This document shows positions 37,926 through 48,979 of a DNA stretch of 64,000 nucleotides, in pieces (within the stretch, counting starts at the first letter, position 1; each line of letters starts with the position of its first letter). This DNA is from Phyllobacterium phragmitis (GTDB lineage: Bacteria > Pseudomonadota > Alphaproteobacteria > Rhizobiales > Rhizobiaceae): positions 392,157 through 456,156 of the forward strand of contig NZ_PVBR01000001.1 in NCBI RefSeq assembly GCF_002980495.1, in the 5' to 3' direction. Made by a program: the position numbers and the translations under genes. Below the pieces are notes generated by a model. It saw nothing but the letters and a program-made list of their open reading frames with translations. It did no database searches and was not told where the DNA came from.

Positions 37926-38957
37926 ATGTATAAGACTGTTCTTCAAGGTGTCCTCGGCGTAGCGGCGCTTGCAGTGACTGCCACGGCGGCCTCCGCGGGT
38001 ACGCTGGACGACGTGAAAGCCAAGGGCTTCCTCCAGTGCGGCGTCAATACCGGTCTCCCCGGCTTTGCCTCTCCAGACGACAAGGGTGATTGGTCAGGCT
38101 TCGATGTCGATTATTGTCGCGCTGTCGCCGCCGCGATCTTTGGCGATCCCACCAAGGTCAAGTTCACGCCGCTGACGGCCAAGGAACGTTTCACCGCGCT
38201 GCAGTCGGGCGAAGTCGATGTCCTGATCCGCAATACGACCTGGACCATTAGCCGCGATACCTCGCTCGGCCTCGATTTCGCCGGTGTCAACTATTATGAC
38301 GGCCAGGGCTTCATGATCAACGCCAAGAAGCTGTCGGGCATCAATTCCGCGCTGCAGCTTTCGGGTGCTTCGGTTTGCGTTCAGGCCGGCACGACGACCG
38401 AGCTTAACCTCGCCGACTATTTCAGCGCCAACAAGATGGAATACAATCCCGTCGTGTTCGAGAAGATCGAAGAGGTCAACGCCGCCTATGATGCGGGCCG
38501 CTGCGATGCTTACACCACTGATCAGTCTGGCCTCTATGCGATACGTCTGGGATTGGCCAACCCCGACGACCATGTCGTGTTGCCGGAGATCATCTCCAAG
38601 GAGCCGCTTGGACCTGCCATTCGCCAGGGCGATTCGCAGTGGGCCGATGTCATTCGCTGGACGCATTTTGCCCTGCTCAATGCCGAAGAGGCTGGCATCA
38701 CGCAGGCCAATGTCGAGGAAATGAAGAATTCGGATAACCCCGACATCAAGCGCATGCTTGGTTCCGAGGCGGACACCAAGATCGGTACCGATCTCGGTTT
38801 GAGCAATGATTGGGTTGTCAATGTCATCAAGGGCGTCGGCAACTATGGTGAGATCTTCGAGCGCAATATCGGCACGGCAAGCCCGCTCAAGATCGCACGC
38901 GGTATCAATGCCTTGTGGACAAAGGGCGGCCTGCAGTACGGCATGCCGATCCGCTAA
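37926..38957 (+). CDS. aapJ: General L-amino-acid ABC transporter, periplasmic binding protein
   Basis: A 343-residue solute-binding protein with signal peptide VLQGVLGVAALAVTATAASA-G and the polar-amino-acid SBP signature GFLQCGVNTGLPGFASPDDKG and GFDVDYCRAVAAAIFGDP. AapJ of rhizobia binds a broad range of L-amino acids. It is followed by a 194-base gap with a stem-loop and then aapQMP. No clear ribosome site precedes it, only AAGGG eight to twelve bases upstream. Confidence 0.95.
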   Translation: MYKTVLQGVLGVAALAVTATAASAGTLDDVKAKGFLQCGVNTGLPGFASPDDKGDWSGFDVDYCRAVAAAIFGDPTKVKFTPLTAKERFTALQSGEVDVLIRNTTWTISRDTSLGLDFAGVNYYDGQGFMINAKKLSGINSALQLSGASVCVQAGTTTELNLADYFSANKMEYNPVVFEKIEEVNAAYDAGRCDAYTTDQSGLYAIRLGLANPDDHVVLPEIISKEPLGPAIRQGDSQWADVIRWTHFALLNAEEAGITQANVEEMKNSDNPDIKRMLGSEADTKIGTDLGLSNDWVVNVIKGVGNYGEIFERNIGTASPLKIARGINALWTKGGLQYGMPIR

Positions 38958-38991
38958 GCGCGGGTTCTTCGCATGAGCGAAACGGGGAGGT

Positions 38992-39021
38992 GGTATGGCC
39001 GCCTTCCCGATTGGCCATGCC
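38992..39021 (+). repeat. Stem-loop between aapJ and aapQ
   Basis: GGTATGGCC (38992-39000) pairs with GGCCATGCC (39013-39021). Such hairpins after binding-protein genes often protect the upstream mRNA and lower expression of the permease genes; that role here is inferred. Confidence 0.55.
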
Positions 39022-39151
39022 GGCGCGGAATCGGTTTCGGAATGCATGATGTGCCGTTTCAAAAACGAACAGCGTCCTTGTTGTAGCGTCCTGAAGGGCG
39101 CACGGCGCTGTAATGAAATTGGGAACAACAAAAAAATAAAATGAGGGGTAC

Positions 39152-40345
39152 ATGGCGTCTCAGGATATTGCAGAATCCGGCCGTGAAAGCCCGGGCGTAT
39201 CATTTCTATACGACCCGAAAATCCGTGGCATATTCTATCAAGCCGTTGTTTTTATTGCGATCATAACGCTGATCTATTGGATCGTCGGCAATACGGTTGC
39301 AAATTTGCAGCGTTCGAACATCGCGTCGGGCTTTGGCTTTCTCAAAGGCCGCGCCGGTTTCGATGTCAGTCAGTCGCTGGTTCAGTATACCAGCGATTCC
39401 ACCTATGGCCGGGCGCTTTATGTCGGCTTCCTGAACACGCTTTACGTGGCTATCATCGGTATCGTGACCGCCTCCATTCTCGGGTTCCTGATCGGCATCG
39501 GGCGGCTTTCCCAGAATTGGCTGATCCGCAAGATCTGCCTGGTCTATGTGGAGGTCTTCCGCAACATTCCGCCGCTTCTGGTCATCTTCTTCTGGTATTT
39601 CGGCGTTTTGTCGGTGTTGCCGCAGGCGCGCGAAAGCCTTTCCCTGCCGTTCAGCAGTTATCTCAACAATCGCGGTTTCTCTTTCCCCGCCCCCGTATGG
39701 GGACATAATGCCGGGTTGATCGGCATCGCGCTCATCGTCGGGCTTGTGCTTTCGTTCCTTGTCGCCCGCTGGGCGCGAAAGCGGCAGATGGCGACGGGGC
39801 AGATATTCCCCGTTTATCGTACCGCTGCGGCGCTCATTCTGGGGCTGCCTTTGCTCGCCTTCGTCGTCACCGGGTTTCCGCTGTCGTTCGATTTGCCGAA
39901 GCTCGGCACGTTCAATCTGTCCGGTGGAGCGCAGGTGAAACCGGAATTCCTGGCGCTTTATCTGGCGCTTTCCTTCTATACGGCAGCCTTCATCGCCGAG
40001 ACGGTGCGCGCCGGCATCCTGGGCGTCAACAAGGGGCAGACGGAAGCCTCCTATGCGCTCGGGCTTCGTCCGGGGCAGGCGACGCGCCTTGTGGTGATCC
40101 CGCAGGCATTGCGCATCATCATTCCGCCGCTCAGCAGCCAATATCTCAATCTGACCAAGAATTCGTCACTGGCCATCGCCATCGGCTATCCGGATCTCGT
40201 CGCCGTGGGCGGAACGATCCTCAATCAGACCGGCCAGTCCATCGAGGTCGTAGGTATCTGGATGGTGGTCTACCTGGGCATAAGCCTGATCACATCAGGC
40301 TTGATGAACTGGTTCAACGCCAAAATGGCCCTGGTGGAGAGATAA
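39152..40345 (+). CDS. aapQ: Amino-acid ABC transporter permease AapQ
   Basis: A 397-residue inner-membrane permease with the EAA-loop ([19 protein letters not shown]) and [15 protein letters not shown] segment of HisM/GlnP type. It forms a heterodimer with AapM. The ATG has GAGGGG upstream. One base separates its stop from aapM. Confidence 0.95.
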   Translation: MASQDIAESGRESPGVSFLYDPKIRGIFYQAVVFIAIITLIYWIVGNTVANLQRSNIASGFGFLKGRAGFDVSQSLVQYTSDSTYGRALYVGFLNTLYVAIIGIVTASILGFLIGIGRLSQNWLIRKICLVYVEVFRNIPPLLVIFFWYFGVLSVLPQARESLSLPFSSYLNNRGFSFPAPVWGHNAGLIGIALIVGLVLSFLVARWARKRQMATGQIFPVYRTAAALILGLPLLAFVVTGFPLSFDLPKLGTFNLSGGAQVKPEFLALYLALSFYTAAFIAETVRAGILGVNKGQTEASYALGLRPGQATRLVVIPQALRIIIPPLSSQYLNLTKNSSLAIAIGYPDLVAVGGTILNQTGQSIEVVGIWMVVYLGISLITSGLMNWFNAKMALVER

Positions 40346-40346
40346 G

Positions 40347-41516
40347 ATGGCAAATCCCGACCTAAGCCTCAATCTCAGTTTTGTGCGGACGGAAATGGCG
40401 GGCGCCACGCCTCCGCCACGCGGCGAACGTGGCCTGGCCAATTGGCTGCGGACCAATCTGTTTGCCACACCCGTCGATGCCGCCTTGTCGATCTTCGCCA
40501 TCCTTCTTCTTGTCTGGTTTCTGCCGCCGATCATCAATTGGCTTTTCATCAACGCCGTGTGGACGGGCCCGGATCGGTCCGTCTGTTCCACGACGGTCCA
40601 GGGCGGCATCCAGCCGGAGGGCTGGTCCGGAGCGTGCTGGGCCTTCGTCAATGCGAAATTCCAGCAGTTCCTCTATGGGCGTTATCCCTTCGAGGAGCGT
40701 TGGCGCGTCGATCTGGTGGCGGCGCTCTTCGTGCTGCTTTTGATCCCGCTTCTCATTCCCAAGGTGCCACGTAAGGGATTGAATGCGATCGTCTTCTTCT
40801 TCATCTTCCCGATCGTTGCATTTTTCCTGCTGGTCGGCGGCTGGTTCGGTCTTCGCTATGTCGAAACACCGCTCTGGGGCGGGCTTCTGGTGACGCTGGT
40901 TCTTTCCTTCGTCGGCATTGCCGTTTCCCTGCCGCTCGGCATCGTTCTGGCATTGGGGCGGCGTTCGCAATTGCCCGTCATCAAGCTGCTTTCCGTCATC
41001 TTCATCGAGATGGTGCGTGGCGTGCCGCTGGTGACGGTCCTGTTCATGGCAAGCGTGATGCTGCCGCTTTTCCTGCCACCGGGCGTCACGTTCGACAAGC
41101 TCCTGCGTGCGCTGATCGGCGTTGCCCTGTTCGCCTCCGCCTATATGGCGGAAGTGGTCCGCGGCGGGCTGCAGGCGATCCCGAAGGGCCAATATGAAGG
41201 TGCCGACTCGCTTGGCCTCAATTATTGGCAGAAGACCTCGCTGATCGTTCTGCCGCAGGCACTCAAGCTGGTCATCCCCGGCATCGTCAATACCTTCATC
41301 GGCTTGTTCAAGGATACGAGCCTCGTCTATATCATAGGCATGTTCGATCTGCTGGGTATCGTCCGGCAGAACTTCGCCGATGCGAACTGGTCGTCGCCGC
41401 AGACACCGGCGACAGGGCTGATCTTTGCCGGTTTCGTCTTCTGGATTTTCTGTTTTTCGATGTCGCGCTATTCTATTTTCATGGAGCGGCGGCTCGATAC
41501 CAGCCACAAGAAATAA
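40347..41516 (+). CDS. aapM: Amino-acid ABC transporter permease AapM
   Basis: A 389-residue permease with an EAA loop ([18 protein letters not shown]), eight-ish hydrophobic segments and the conserved [20 protein letters not shown] segment. It partners AapQ in the membrane domain of the aap transporter and leads into aapP 12 bases later. Confidence 0.95.
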   Translation: MANPDLSLNLSFVRTEMAGATPPPRGERGLANWLRTNLFATPVDAALSIFAILLLVWFLPPIINWLFINAVWTGPDRSVCSTTVQGGIQPEGWSGACWAFVNAKFQQFLYGRYPFEERWRVDLVAALFVLLLIPLLIPKVPRKGLNAIVFFFIFPIVAFFLLVGGWFGLRYVETPLWGGLLVTLVLSFVGIAVSLPLGIVLALGRRSQLPVIKLLSVIFIEMVRGVPLVTVLFMASVMLPLFLPPGVTFDKLLRALIGVALFASAYMAEVVRGGLQAIPKGQYEGADSLGLNYWQKTSLIVLPQALKLVIPGIVNTFIGLFKDTSLVYIIGMFDLLGIVRQNFADANWSSPQTPATGLIFAGFVFWIFCFSMSRYSIFMERRLDTSHKK

Positions 41517-41528
41517 GGGAACTTTTTA

Positions 41529-42335
41529 ATGAAAACACAACACAGCGTGGTCGATCCGGAAGAGATCAAGGTCGATCCGTCCCGTATGCAGATTTCCTCT
41601 ACCGACGTAGCGGTCGAGATCGTCAACATGCACAAATGGTATGGTGATTTTCACGTGCTGCGCGATATCAATCTGAAGGTGATGCGCGGTGAGCGCATCG
41701 TCATCGCGGGTCCATCAGGGTCGGGAAAGTCGACCATGATCCGCTGCATCAACCGGCTGGAGGAGCATCAGAAGGGGAAGATCATCGTCGATGGCATCGA
41801 ACTGACCAACGACCTCAAGAAGATCGATGAAGTGCGCCGTGAAGTCGGCATGGTGTTCCAGCACTTCAACCTTTTCCCACATCTGACCATCTTGGAAAAC
41901 TGCACGCTCGCGCCGATCTGGGTGCGCAAGATGCCGAAGAAGAAGGCGGATGAAATCGCCATGCACTATCTCGATCGCGTCAAGATCCCGGAACAGGCCA
42001 ACAAATATCCGGGCCAGCTTTCCGGCGGTCAGCAGCAGCGCGTGGCGATCGCCCGCTCGCTCTGCATGAACCCGCGCATCATGCTGTTCGACGAGCCAAC
42101 CTCGGCTCTCGACCCTGAAATGATCAAGGAAGTGCTGGACACCATGGTGTCACTCGCTGAGGAGGGCATGACCATGGTTTGCGTCACCCATGAAATGGGC
42201 TTTGCGCGCGAGGTGGCGAACCGGGTGATCTTCATGGATCAGGGTCAGATCGTCGAGCAGAACTCGCCGGCGGAATTCTTCGACAATCCGCAGCACGAGC
42301 GCACCAAGCTGTTTTTGAGCCAGATATTGCATTGA
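41529..42335 (+). CDS. aapP: Amino-acid ABC transporter ATPase AapP
   Basis: A 268-residue cytoplasmic ATPase. Walker A is GPSGSGKST, the signature LSGGQQQRV, and Walker [15 protein letters not shown]; the H-loop is VTHEMGF. The layout is that of GlnQ/HisP, with a short N-terminal extension. It energises AapJQM and ends just before a strong hairpin. Confidence 0.96.
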   Translation: MKTQHSVVDPEEIKVDPSRMQISSTDVAVEIVNMHKWYGDFHVLRDINLKVMRGERIVIAGPSGSGKSTMIRCINRLEEHQKGKIIVDGIELTNDLKKIDEVRREVGMVFQHFNLFPHLTILENCTLAPIWVRKMPKKKADEIAMHYLDRVKIPEQANKYPGQLSGGQQQRVAIARSLCMNPRIMLFDEPTSALDPEMIKEVLDTMVSLAEEGMTMVCVTHEMGFAREVANRVIFMDQGQIVEQNSPAEFFDNPQHERTKLFLSQILH

Positions 42336-42368
42336 AGTCGTTCAGGTAGAGGTGTTGGCGTTATAATA

Positions 42369-42398
42369 GCCCCCTCTGCCCGGCAGGGCAGAGGGGGG
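42369..42398. terminator. G/C-rich hairpin between convergent aapP and the FAD enzyme
   Basis: Stem CCCCCTCTGCCC / GGGCAGAGGGGG with a GGCA loop. It lies between two convergent stops and could terminate both directions. Its right half resembles the end of the repeat at 52361-52500. Confidence 0.7.
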
Positions 42399-42413
42399 TG
42401 TAACCGCGCCAAT

Positions 42414-43643
42414 CTACTCGTTTGACCGAAACCCCGTTCCGTCATACCCATAAAGCCAGTCGAGATCGGCCAGAAAACGCTCCGGAGGGCGCGACCGCAA
42501 AAACATGTTGCGGCCAAGCGCCAATGGTCCGGCGGTATGATAGGCAAACCGGTTGAGAGACCCGCGCCTGGCGACGCTCGCGACCCGCGCCAGCCGCTCC
42601 TTGTTGAAACGGGCGAGCGCCGCCGGCCAACCCGCTTCGTCGCGGGATAAAGCTACTGCGAGCGCACAGGAATCTTCGATCGCCATTGCCGAGCCCTGGG
42701 CCGCGAAAGGCGTCATCGCATGCGCGGCATCGCCTAGGAGCACTATCCGGTCGCCTAAGATAAAGCGCGGACGGTTGATCTGGAAAAGTGGCCAGAATGT
42801 CCATTCATCCGCCGCTGCGCGGATGATGGCGTGGATGGCGCTGTGCCAACCGGAGAAGGCGGCGGCGAGCGCGATACTGTCGCCCTTCGAGGACCATTCC
42901 CGGCCGGGGTCGCGTCCCCTGGTGATGGCGACGAAATTGAAGAATTTTCCGGCCTTGACCGGATAGATGATGAAGTGGACGCCACGACCAAGCCAGGCCG
43001 AAACGCTGATACTGTCCGGCAGCGCTGTCTCGAACGCCTGAGGCAGGGCTTCGCGTGGCAGGCTGGCTCGCCAGGCGATGTGGCCGGTGAAGGTTGTGCT
43101 CCGGTCGTGTTCTACCGCGGCGCGCCGTGCCGACCATACGCCATCGCAGCCGAGAAGCAGCGCACCGCGATGTTCCTCGATGCGGTCTCCGGCGTCGATC
43201 TGCACTATTGCTCCGTCCCCGCCGGCGCGATGCGAGACGACGCTTGAGTCGAGCCTGAGCGCAATGGCGGGGCGCTCGCTGACGGTGGCAGCCAGTGCCG
43301 CCTGGAGATCGGCGCGGTGACAGACGAGATAAGGTGCGTTCCAGCGCGTCTCGGCAGCTTCGCGCAACGCCATGCGCAGGAGGGGCCTACCGTTCGTGCC
43401 GTCCTGCAGATAGAGCGCGTCAGGCAGCACCGCCTGTGCCATCAGGCGGTCGAGAACGCCGAGGCGGGCAAGCAGGCGGGTCGCATTGGGGGCAAGCTGA
43501 AGACCGGCGCCGACTTCCGAAAACCGCGGTGCTTTGTCGAAGATGGCGACCGAGAAGCCCTTTGCCTCCAGCGCCAGTGCCGCCGTCAGCCCGGCAATGC
43601 CAGCTCCCGATATGATGACGTGTTTTGCGGCGGGAACTGTCAT
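42414..43643 (-). CDS. FAD-dependent monooxygenase (salicylate-hydroxylase-like)
   Basis: A 409-residue flavoprotein with class A monooxygenase motifs: GxGxxG in ISGAGIAGLTAAL, the DG motif LLGCDGVWSARR and the GD motif IVLLGDAAHAMTPFAAQG. Similar proteins hydroxylate aromatic acids or act on unknown compounds; no other aromatic-degradation gene is nearby. It is convergent with aapP and is followed on its 5' side by the CHCC zinc-finger gene in the same direction, across 81 bases. Confidence 0.88.
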   Translation of the reverse strand: MTVPAAKHVIISGAGIAGLTAALALEAKGFSVAIFDKAPRFSEVGAGLQLAPNATRLLARLGVLDRLMAQAVLPDALYLQDGTNGRPLLRMALREAAETRWNAPYLVCHRADLQAALAATVSERPAIALRLDSSVVSHRAGGDGAIVQIDAGDRIEEHRGALLLGCDGVWSARRAAVEHDRSTTFTGHIAWRASLPREALPQAFETALPDSISVSAWLGRGVHFIIYPVKAGKFFNFVAITRGRDPGREWSSKGDSIALAAAFSGWHSAIHAIIRAAADEWTFWPLFQINRPRFILGDRIVLLGDAAHAMTPFAAQGSAMAIEDSCALAVALSRDEAGWPAALARFNKERLARVASVARRGSLNRFAYHTAGPLALGRNMFLRSRPPERFLADLDWLYGYDGTGFRSNE

Positions 43644-43724
43644 GATGTTATATTGCCAGCCGATGCGCTGAGAACGGCCCTTTCGTTGGCTTCACGTCGA
43701 GCCGAAAAATCCTGCCTGCGGCAT

Positions 43725-43979
43725 TCAGGCAGCCTTTTCGGCGTTTTCGACATAAAGGCAGCCCGCTGGAATGGTTTCTGTCGGGCCGAGGCTCGGATTG
43801 TAGCGGTAAAGCGTCGAGCAATAGGGGCAGACCATCTCCGTCTCCTCGCCCATGTCGAGATAGACATGCGGATGGTCGAAAGGCGGATTTGCGCCGACGC
43901 ACATGAATTCCTTGACGCCGATTTCGACGACGAGGTGACCGGCATCATTGTGGAAATGAGGAATACCGTGATCGGACAT
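43725..43979 (-). CDS. CHCC zinc-finger protein (NDUFS6-like)
   Basis: An 84-residue protein with the zf-CHCC pattern: Cys27 (KEFMCVG), His36/His38 (DHPHVYLD), then Cys51 and Cys54 (MVCPYCSTLYRY). The family includes mitochondrial NDUFS6, a zinc-binding accessory subunit of complex I. It may share a transcript with the downstream FAD enzyme. Confidence 0.88.
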   Translation of the reverse strand: MSDHGIPHFHNDAGHLVVEIGVKEFMCVGANPPFDHPHVYLDMGEETEMVCPYCSTLYRYNPSLGPTETIPAGCLYVENAEKAA

Positions 43980-44182
43980 GTTGCGCTCCAGCGTCTTGAG
44001 CGCCGCGCGTCATACGCGCAAAGGACGCTCCAACCATTTTTGAACTTGACGACGATCCCGTTTGAAAGTGACTTCGTTCCCCGGGATCATGCTATGATCA
44101 GCGCGTGTGTTACCGCGATTGATCTCTTTTCGGAAGCGATTTGTATCAATTCGGAAGACATTTCAAGCCAAGTGCTATCAAA

Positions 44183-44200
44183 CTGTCATAAGATTTTCAT
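44183..44200 (+). promoter_or_regulatory. Candidate PHO box (PhoB site) upstream of ppk
   Basis: Two seven-base half sites CTGTCAT (44183-44189) and TTTTCAT (44194-44200), four-base A/T spacer, about 60 bases before the ppk start. This matches the classical CTGTCAT-N4-CTGTCAT pattern in six of seven and five of seven positions. Confidence 0.65.
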
Positions 44201-44263
44201 AGGTTTTGTGGCCGATCCGGGCCGTTCTGGATATCGGCCGGACAGAACCGGAGTATGGGTGAG

Positions 44264-46492
44264 ATGAACGAAGCGAACATGACAGAGATCGAGAAAGCCG
44301 CCACCAGGATCGAGCAGGAGGCGGCCGCCGCGCCGCGTGAGCCTTCCTTGCTGGAAAGCGCGGACCGTTTCGTCAATCGCGAATTCTCCTGGCTGCAGTT
44401 CAATCGCCGCGTGCTGGAGGAAGCCCGCAACGAAAAGCAGCCGCTGCTGGAGCGCTTGCGTTTCCTTTCCATTTCGGCGGCAAACCTCGACGAGTTCTTC
44501 ATGGTTCGCATCGCCGGGCTTGCCGGGCAGGTGCGCGCCGGTATAGCCACGCGTAGCGCCGACGGGCGCACGCCACAGGAGCAACTCGATTTCGTGCTGG
44601 AGGAGGTCAGCAATCTCCAGGCGGCGCAACAGGACAATCTGCATGCACTGCTTGACGAGCTTTCGCGTGAAAATGTCGAGATCGTCAAATCGGATGCGCT
44701 GCGCAAGAACGAGAAGATCTGGCTGGAGAATCATTTTCTCGAAACGATCTTCCCGGTTCTGACCCCGCTGTCGATCGATCCGGCACATCCGTTCCCGTTT
44801 ATTCCAAATCTCGGATTTTCCATCGCCTTGCAGCTTGCCCGCCGGGCCGACAACCAGCCGATGACGGCGCTGCTGCGCTTGCCCGTGGCGCTCAAGCGCT
44901 TCATCCAGCTTCCCGCTGAAAACGGACGTTGCCGGTTCATCTCACTGGAGAATGCGGTCAGCCTCTTCATCGGCAGGCTTTTCCCCGGTTATGAGGTGAA
45001 GGGCGCCGGCACGTTCCGTATCATTCGCGACAGCGATATCGAGGTCGAGGAGGAGGCGGAGGATCTCGTCCGCCTGTTCGAAAGCGCGCTCAAGCGCCGC
45101 CGCCGCGGCCAGGTCATCCGCATTGAGTTCGACAGCGAGATGCCGGAAAATTTGCGCATTTTCGTTGCCACCGAACTGGCCGTGCCGGAAAACCGCATCA
45201 GCGTCCTCAAGGGCCTGCTTGCGCTCAACATGATCTCGGAAATAGTCTCCGTCCCGCGCGGCGATCTGAAATTCGTCCCCTACAATCCGCGCTTCCCCGA
45301 GCGCATCCGCGAGCATGGCGGCGATTGCTTCGCTGCCATCCGCGAAAAGGATATCGTCGTTCACCATCCCTATGAGTCCTTCGACGTCGTCGTGCAGTTC
45401 TTGCGCCAGGCGGCCGCCGATCCCGATGTGTTGGCGATCAAGCAGACGCTCTACAGAACCTCGAACGACAGCCCGATCGTCCGCGCGCTTGTCGATGCGG
45501 CGGAAGCCGGAAAATCGGTGACGGCGCTGGTCGAGTTGAAGGCGCGCTTCGACGAGGAGGCCAATATCCGCTGGGCGCGCGATCTGGAGCGGGCCGGCGT
45601 CCAGGTCGTCTTCGGCTTCATCGAGTTGAAGACCCATGCAAAGATGTCGCTGGTGGTCCGGCGCGAGGATTCAAAGCTGAGGAGCTATGTGCATCTCGGC
45701 ACCGGCAACTACCATCCGATCACCGCGCGCATCTATACCGACCTTTCCTTCTTCACGACGGATCCGGACATCGCGCGCGACGTGTCGCATATCTTCAACT
45801 TCATCACCGGTTATGCACAACCTGCGGAAGAAATGAGCATTGCCATTTCGCCGCTGACGCTGCGCGACCGAATCCTCAGACATATCGATGATGAAATCGC
45901 CCATGCGAAAGCCGGTCGGCCCGCCGTCATCTGGATGAAGATGAACTCGTTGGTCGATCCACAGATTATTGATGCGCTCTATCGGGCCAGCATGGGTGGT
46001 GTGGAAATCGAATTGGTGGTGCGGGGCATATGCTGCCTGAGGCCGAAGGTGCCAGGCCTTTCCGACAACATCCGGGCCAAATCCATCGTCGGCCGTTTTC
46101 TTGAGCACAGCCGCATTTTCTGCTTTGGCAACGGCCATGACCTGCCCTCGGAGAAGGCGATCGTCTATTTCGGCTCGGCCGACATGATGCCACGCAATCT
46201 CGACCGCCGGGTGGAGACTCTGGTGCCGATCACCAATGCGACGGTGCACCAGCAGGTGCTCTCGCAGATCATGCTTGCCAACATCATTGACAACCAGCAG
46301 AGCTACGAACTACTTGCCGATGGTACCTCCCGTCGGATAAAACCTGCCGAGGGAGAAGAAGCCTTCAACGCGCAGGAATACTTCATGACCAATCCAAGCT
46401 TGTCAGGGCGCGGCAAATCGCTGAAATCGTCGGCGCCCCGCCTGATTGCCCATCGCAAGCGTGCCAGAGCCGAGAGAAACAGGACCGCATGA
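44264..46492 (+). CDS. ppk: Polyphosphate kinase 1
   Basis: PPK1 (about 742 residues) makes and degrades inorganic polyphosphate. The N-terminal head begins [17 protein letters not shown]; the two phospholipase-D-like domains carry the phospho-histidine region [15 protein letters not shown] and downstream [17 protein letters not shown]. Start choice is uncertain among ATGs at 44255, 44264 and 44279; GGAG is only one base before 44255, so I favour 44264. It overlaps ppx by ATGA, so synthesis and hydrolysis enzymes are translationally linked. Confidence 0.95.
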   Translation: MNEANMTEIEKAATRIEQEAAAAPREPSLLESADRFVNREFSWLQFNRRVLEEARNEKQPLLERLRFLSISAANLDEFFMVRIAGLAGQVRAGIATRSADGRTPQEQLDFVLEEVSNLQAAQQDNLHALLDELSRENVEIVKSDALRKNEKIWLENHFLETIFPVLTPLSIDPAHPFPFIPNLGFSIALQLARRADNQPMTALLRLPVALKRFIQLPAENGRCRFISLENAVSLFIGRLFPGYEVKGAGTFRIIRDSDIEVEEEAEDLVRLFESALKRRRRGQVIRIEFDSEMPENLRIFVATELAVPENRISVLKGLLALNMISEIVSVPRGDLKFVPYNPRFPERIREHGGDCFAAIREKDIVVHHPYESFDVVVQFLRQAAADPDVLAIKQTLYRTSNDSPIVRALVDAAEAGKSVTALVELKARFDEEANIRWARDLERAGVQVVFGFIELKTHAKMSLVVRREDSKLRSYVHLGTGNYHPITARIYTDLSFFTTDPDIARDVSHIFNFITGYAQPAEEMSIAISPLTLRDRILRHIDDEIAHAKAGRPAVIWMKMNSLVDPQIIDALYRASMGGVEIELVVRGICCLRPKVPGLSDNIRAKSIVGRFLEHSRIFCFGNGHDLPSEKAIVYFGSADMMPRNLDRRVETLVPITNATVHQQVLSQIMLANIIDNQQSYELLADGTSRRIKPAEGEEAFNAQEYFMTNPSLSGRGKSLKSSAPRLIAHRKRARAERNRTA

Positions 46493-48006
46493 GTCTCCCA
46501 CTGGCTCAGGGACGTCTGAAGGGGCGTCAGCCTGTCGCTGTCATCGATATCGGTTCCAACTCGGTCCGTGTGGTCGTCTATGAAGGCATCGTCCGCTCCC
46601 CGACGGTGCTTTTCAACGAGAAGATCCTGTGCGGCCTCGGAAAGGGACTGGCCAAGACAGGTCGCCTCAATGACAAATCCGTCAATAGTGCACTGCGCGC
46701 GCTGCGGCGCTTCCGGGCGCTTGCCGAACAGGCCGGGGCCTCGTCGCTGCACGCGCTGGCGACAGCCGCCGCGCGCGAGGCGGAGAACGGCCCCGCATTC
46801 ATCACCGAGGCCGAGGCCGTTCTGGGTGAGCACATCCAGGTGCTCTCCGGCAAGGAGGAGGCCTATTATTCCGCGCTCGGCATCATTTCCGGCTTTCACA
46901 ATCCCGACGGAATCGCGGGCGATCTCGGCGGCGGAAGCCTGGAACTGGTCGATGTGCGCGGCCATGCGATAGGCGACGGGATCACGCTTCCTCTCGGCGG
47001 GCTCCGCCTTCAGGACCTTTCAAACGGAAAACCTGCGGAAGCCGCGAAGATCGCCCGCAGCCAGATGGCGAAGGCAAAGCTGCTGGAAAAAGGCGAGGGG
47101 CGCATCTTCTACGCCGTCGGCGGGACATGGCGAAATCTCGCCAAGCTGCATATGAGCGCGAGGCATTATCCGCTGCATATCATGCACGCCTATGAGATTG
47201 ACCCCCAGGAGGCGCATAATTTCCTGCTTCGCGTCGCCAAAGGCGATCTCGATCACATGCGCGGCATCGAAGCGGTATCGAAAAGTCGCCGGCAGCTGCT
47301 TTCCTATGGAGCGGCGGTGCTCCTGGAAACCGTGCGCCGGATGAAGCCGAGCAAGATCGTCTTTTCGGCACTTGGCGTGCGCGAAGGCTATCTTTACTCG
47401 CTCCTCTCCAAGCAGGAACAGTGGGTCGATCCGCTGCTTGCATCGGCGGAGGAGATGGCCATTCTTCGCGCCCGTTCACCGCGTCATGCCCATGAACTTG
47501 CGGACTGGACGGAAAAGGCCTTTGCCATGCTGGGGTTCGACGAGACCGAGGACGAGGCGCGTTACCGCAAGGCTGCCTGCCTGCTCGCCGATATCAGCTG
47601 GCGGGCGCACCCCGATTATCGCGGATCGCAGGCGCTCAATCTCATCGCGCATGGCTCGTTCAGCGGCATCGATCATCCCGGCCGTTCTTACATGGCGCTT
47701 GCCAATTATTTCCGTCACGAAGGGGTGGTGGACGATGCCGTGGCGCCGGAGATCCTGAGCCTGACCACGCCGAGGCTTCGCGAGCGGGCAAAGTTGCTCG
47801 GTGCACTCCTGCGCGTCGTCTATCTCCTGTCGGCGTCGATGCCCGGCATCATCCCCCATCTGCAATGGCGCGAAACGGAAAATGGTGGCCTCGAACTGTT
47901 GGTTCCCAAGAGCCACGCCGAACTGGTGGCCGAGCGGCCGGAAGCTCGCCTGCAGCACCTGGCAAAGCTGGTGGGGCGGGAACTACATCTGAGGGTGGGG
48001 GATTAA
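46489..48006 (+). CDS. ppx: Exopolyphosphatase (Ppx/GppA family)
   Basis: A 505-residue actin-fold hydrolase acting on polyphosphate and/or pppGpp. The ATP/phosphate motifs [16 protein letters not shown] and [15 protein letters not shown] are present, and a C-terminal HD-like region follows. It overlaps ppk by ATGA, so both are made together. Confidence 0.94.
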   Translation: MSLPLAQGRLKGRQPVAVIDIGSNSVRVVVYEGIVRSPTVLFNEKILCGLGKGLAKTGRLNDKSVNSALRALRRFRALAEQAGASSLHALATAAAREAENGPAFITEAEAVLGEHIQVLSGKEEAYYSALGIISGFHNPDGIAGDLGGGSLELVDVRGHAIGDGITLPLGGLRLQDLSNGKPAEAAKIARSQMAKAKLLEKGEGRIFYAVGGTWRNLAKLHMSARHYPLHIMHAYEIDPQEAHNFLLRVAKGDLDHMRGIEAVSKSRRQLLSYGAAVLLETVRRMKPSKIVFSALGVREGYLYSLLSKQEQWVDPLLASAEEMAILRARSPRHAHELADWTEKAFAMLGFDETEDEARYRKAACLLADISWRAHPDYRGSQALNLIAHGSFSGIDHPGRSYMALANYFRHEGVVDDAVAPEILSLTTPRLRERAKLLGALLRVVYLLSASMPGIIPHLQWRETENGGLELLVPKSHAELVAERPEARLQHLAKLVGRELHLRVGD

Positions 48007-48112
48007 CTTGGAACGAAAAAAGTATTCTGGTTGATCGCCGCTCCAGCCTTCTTGTGTCCTGATCAATCTGCCCGCACTATGCCGTGAGTATCTGCAACAA
48101 AAGGGTTGTGAG

Positions 48113-48961
48113 ATGGGCGGAAGAATCAAGGCTTTGCTATGTGTAGTCGCATTTTATCTGATCTATAATTACGGACAGTCCTATGTTCTGCCTCGTATAC
48201 CTATAGAATCCCCAGCGTTTTTTCATTATCTGGATGGCCTGACAGGTTATCCGACCCTGATGTCCCGCATCAAATCTTTTCTATTCTGCCTTATCCTTTA
48301 TATCGTCTTCACGGTTCTGCTGGAGCGTGAAAGCTGGAAAAGCGCTTTTCAACTGCCTGTTTCACTGAGCGTTCCTCTGAAAGGCGCGGGTTTTGCGCTC
48401 GCCCTCGGGGCAATCGCGCTATTTTTGCCCCAAGCGCTCGGCCTGCTCGACATTAAAAGTGCCACCCTGACTTATCCGGAAATGGCCGCTACCGTCCTTG
48501 CTTGGCTGATCGCGCAGGTTTTCAACGCGACGAAGGAGGAATTCATTTTCCGCGGCTATATCTTGCGCCGCCTGGCGGCCACGTTCAATGTGCACGCTGC
48601 GGTGATCGTTTCTTCGCTTGTTTTCGGCGCTGGCCACATCGCGCAATATCATTTCGCGGGATTTGTTTTTGCCGCAACTGCCGGCATAATCTTCGGCTAT
48701 CTCTACATTTTCTACCGCAACATCTGGATTCCGATAGGTTTCCATGGTGTGTGGGATATCATGTCCCATACCGTGTTGGGCAGATTTTTCGATGTCCAGG
48801 CCGGCCCATTGGCGGTTTGGTTTGGCGGCACCGCCGGCTCAGCTCAGATCGCATTTCTTGTAGGGTTGAACGTCATATTCCTGATCTGCTTCTTCATCTG
48901 GAAACGGCTTTGGCTTCTGCCGCCACATTTTGATGGCAGTGCGCAGCGGCGAAGAACTTGA
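48113..48961 (+). CDS. CPBP-family intramembrane metalloprotease
   Basis: A 282-residue, eight-helix membrane protein. The glutamate pair EEFIFRGYILRR (142-152), His175 in FGAGHI and His211/Asp215 in FHGVWD form the CAAX-protease/bacteriocin-processing site. Known relatives trim prenylated proteins in eukaryotes and various peptides in bacteria; substrate here is unknown. It is inserted between ppx and the convergent rnd, and its N-terminal part has more A/T-rich codons than neighbours, so it may be a later arrival. Confidence 0.88.
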   Translation: MGGRIKALLCVVAFYLIYNYGQSYVLPRIPIESPAFFHYLDGLTGYPTLMSRIKSFLFCLILYIVFTVLLERESWKSAFQLPVSLSVPLKGAGFALALGAIALFLPQALGLLDIKSATLTYPEMAATVLAWLIAQVFNATKEEFIFRGYILRRLAATFNVHAAVIVSSLVFGAGHIAQYHFAGFVFAATAGIIFGYLYIFYRNIWIPIGFHGVWDIMSHTVLGRFFDVQAGPLAVWFGGTAGSAQIAFLVGLNVIFLICFFIWKRLWLLPPHFDGSAQRRRT

Positions 48962-48979
48962 AGCTCTGCCGCCTCCGGC

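Noticed and set aside
38094..39203. Minus-strand frame opposite aapJ
   Set aside because: Antisense to a binding protein with a full signal peptide and signature.
40362..41507. 381-codon minus-strand frame opposite aapM
   Set aside because: Highly charged, low-complexity shadow of a membrane protein gene.
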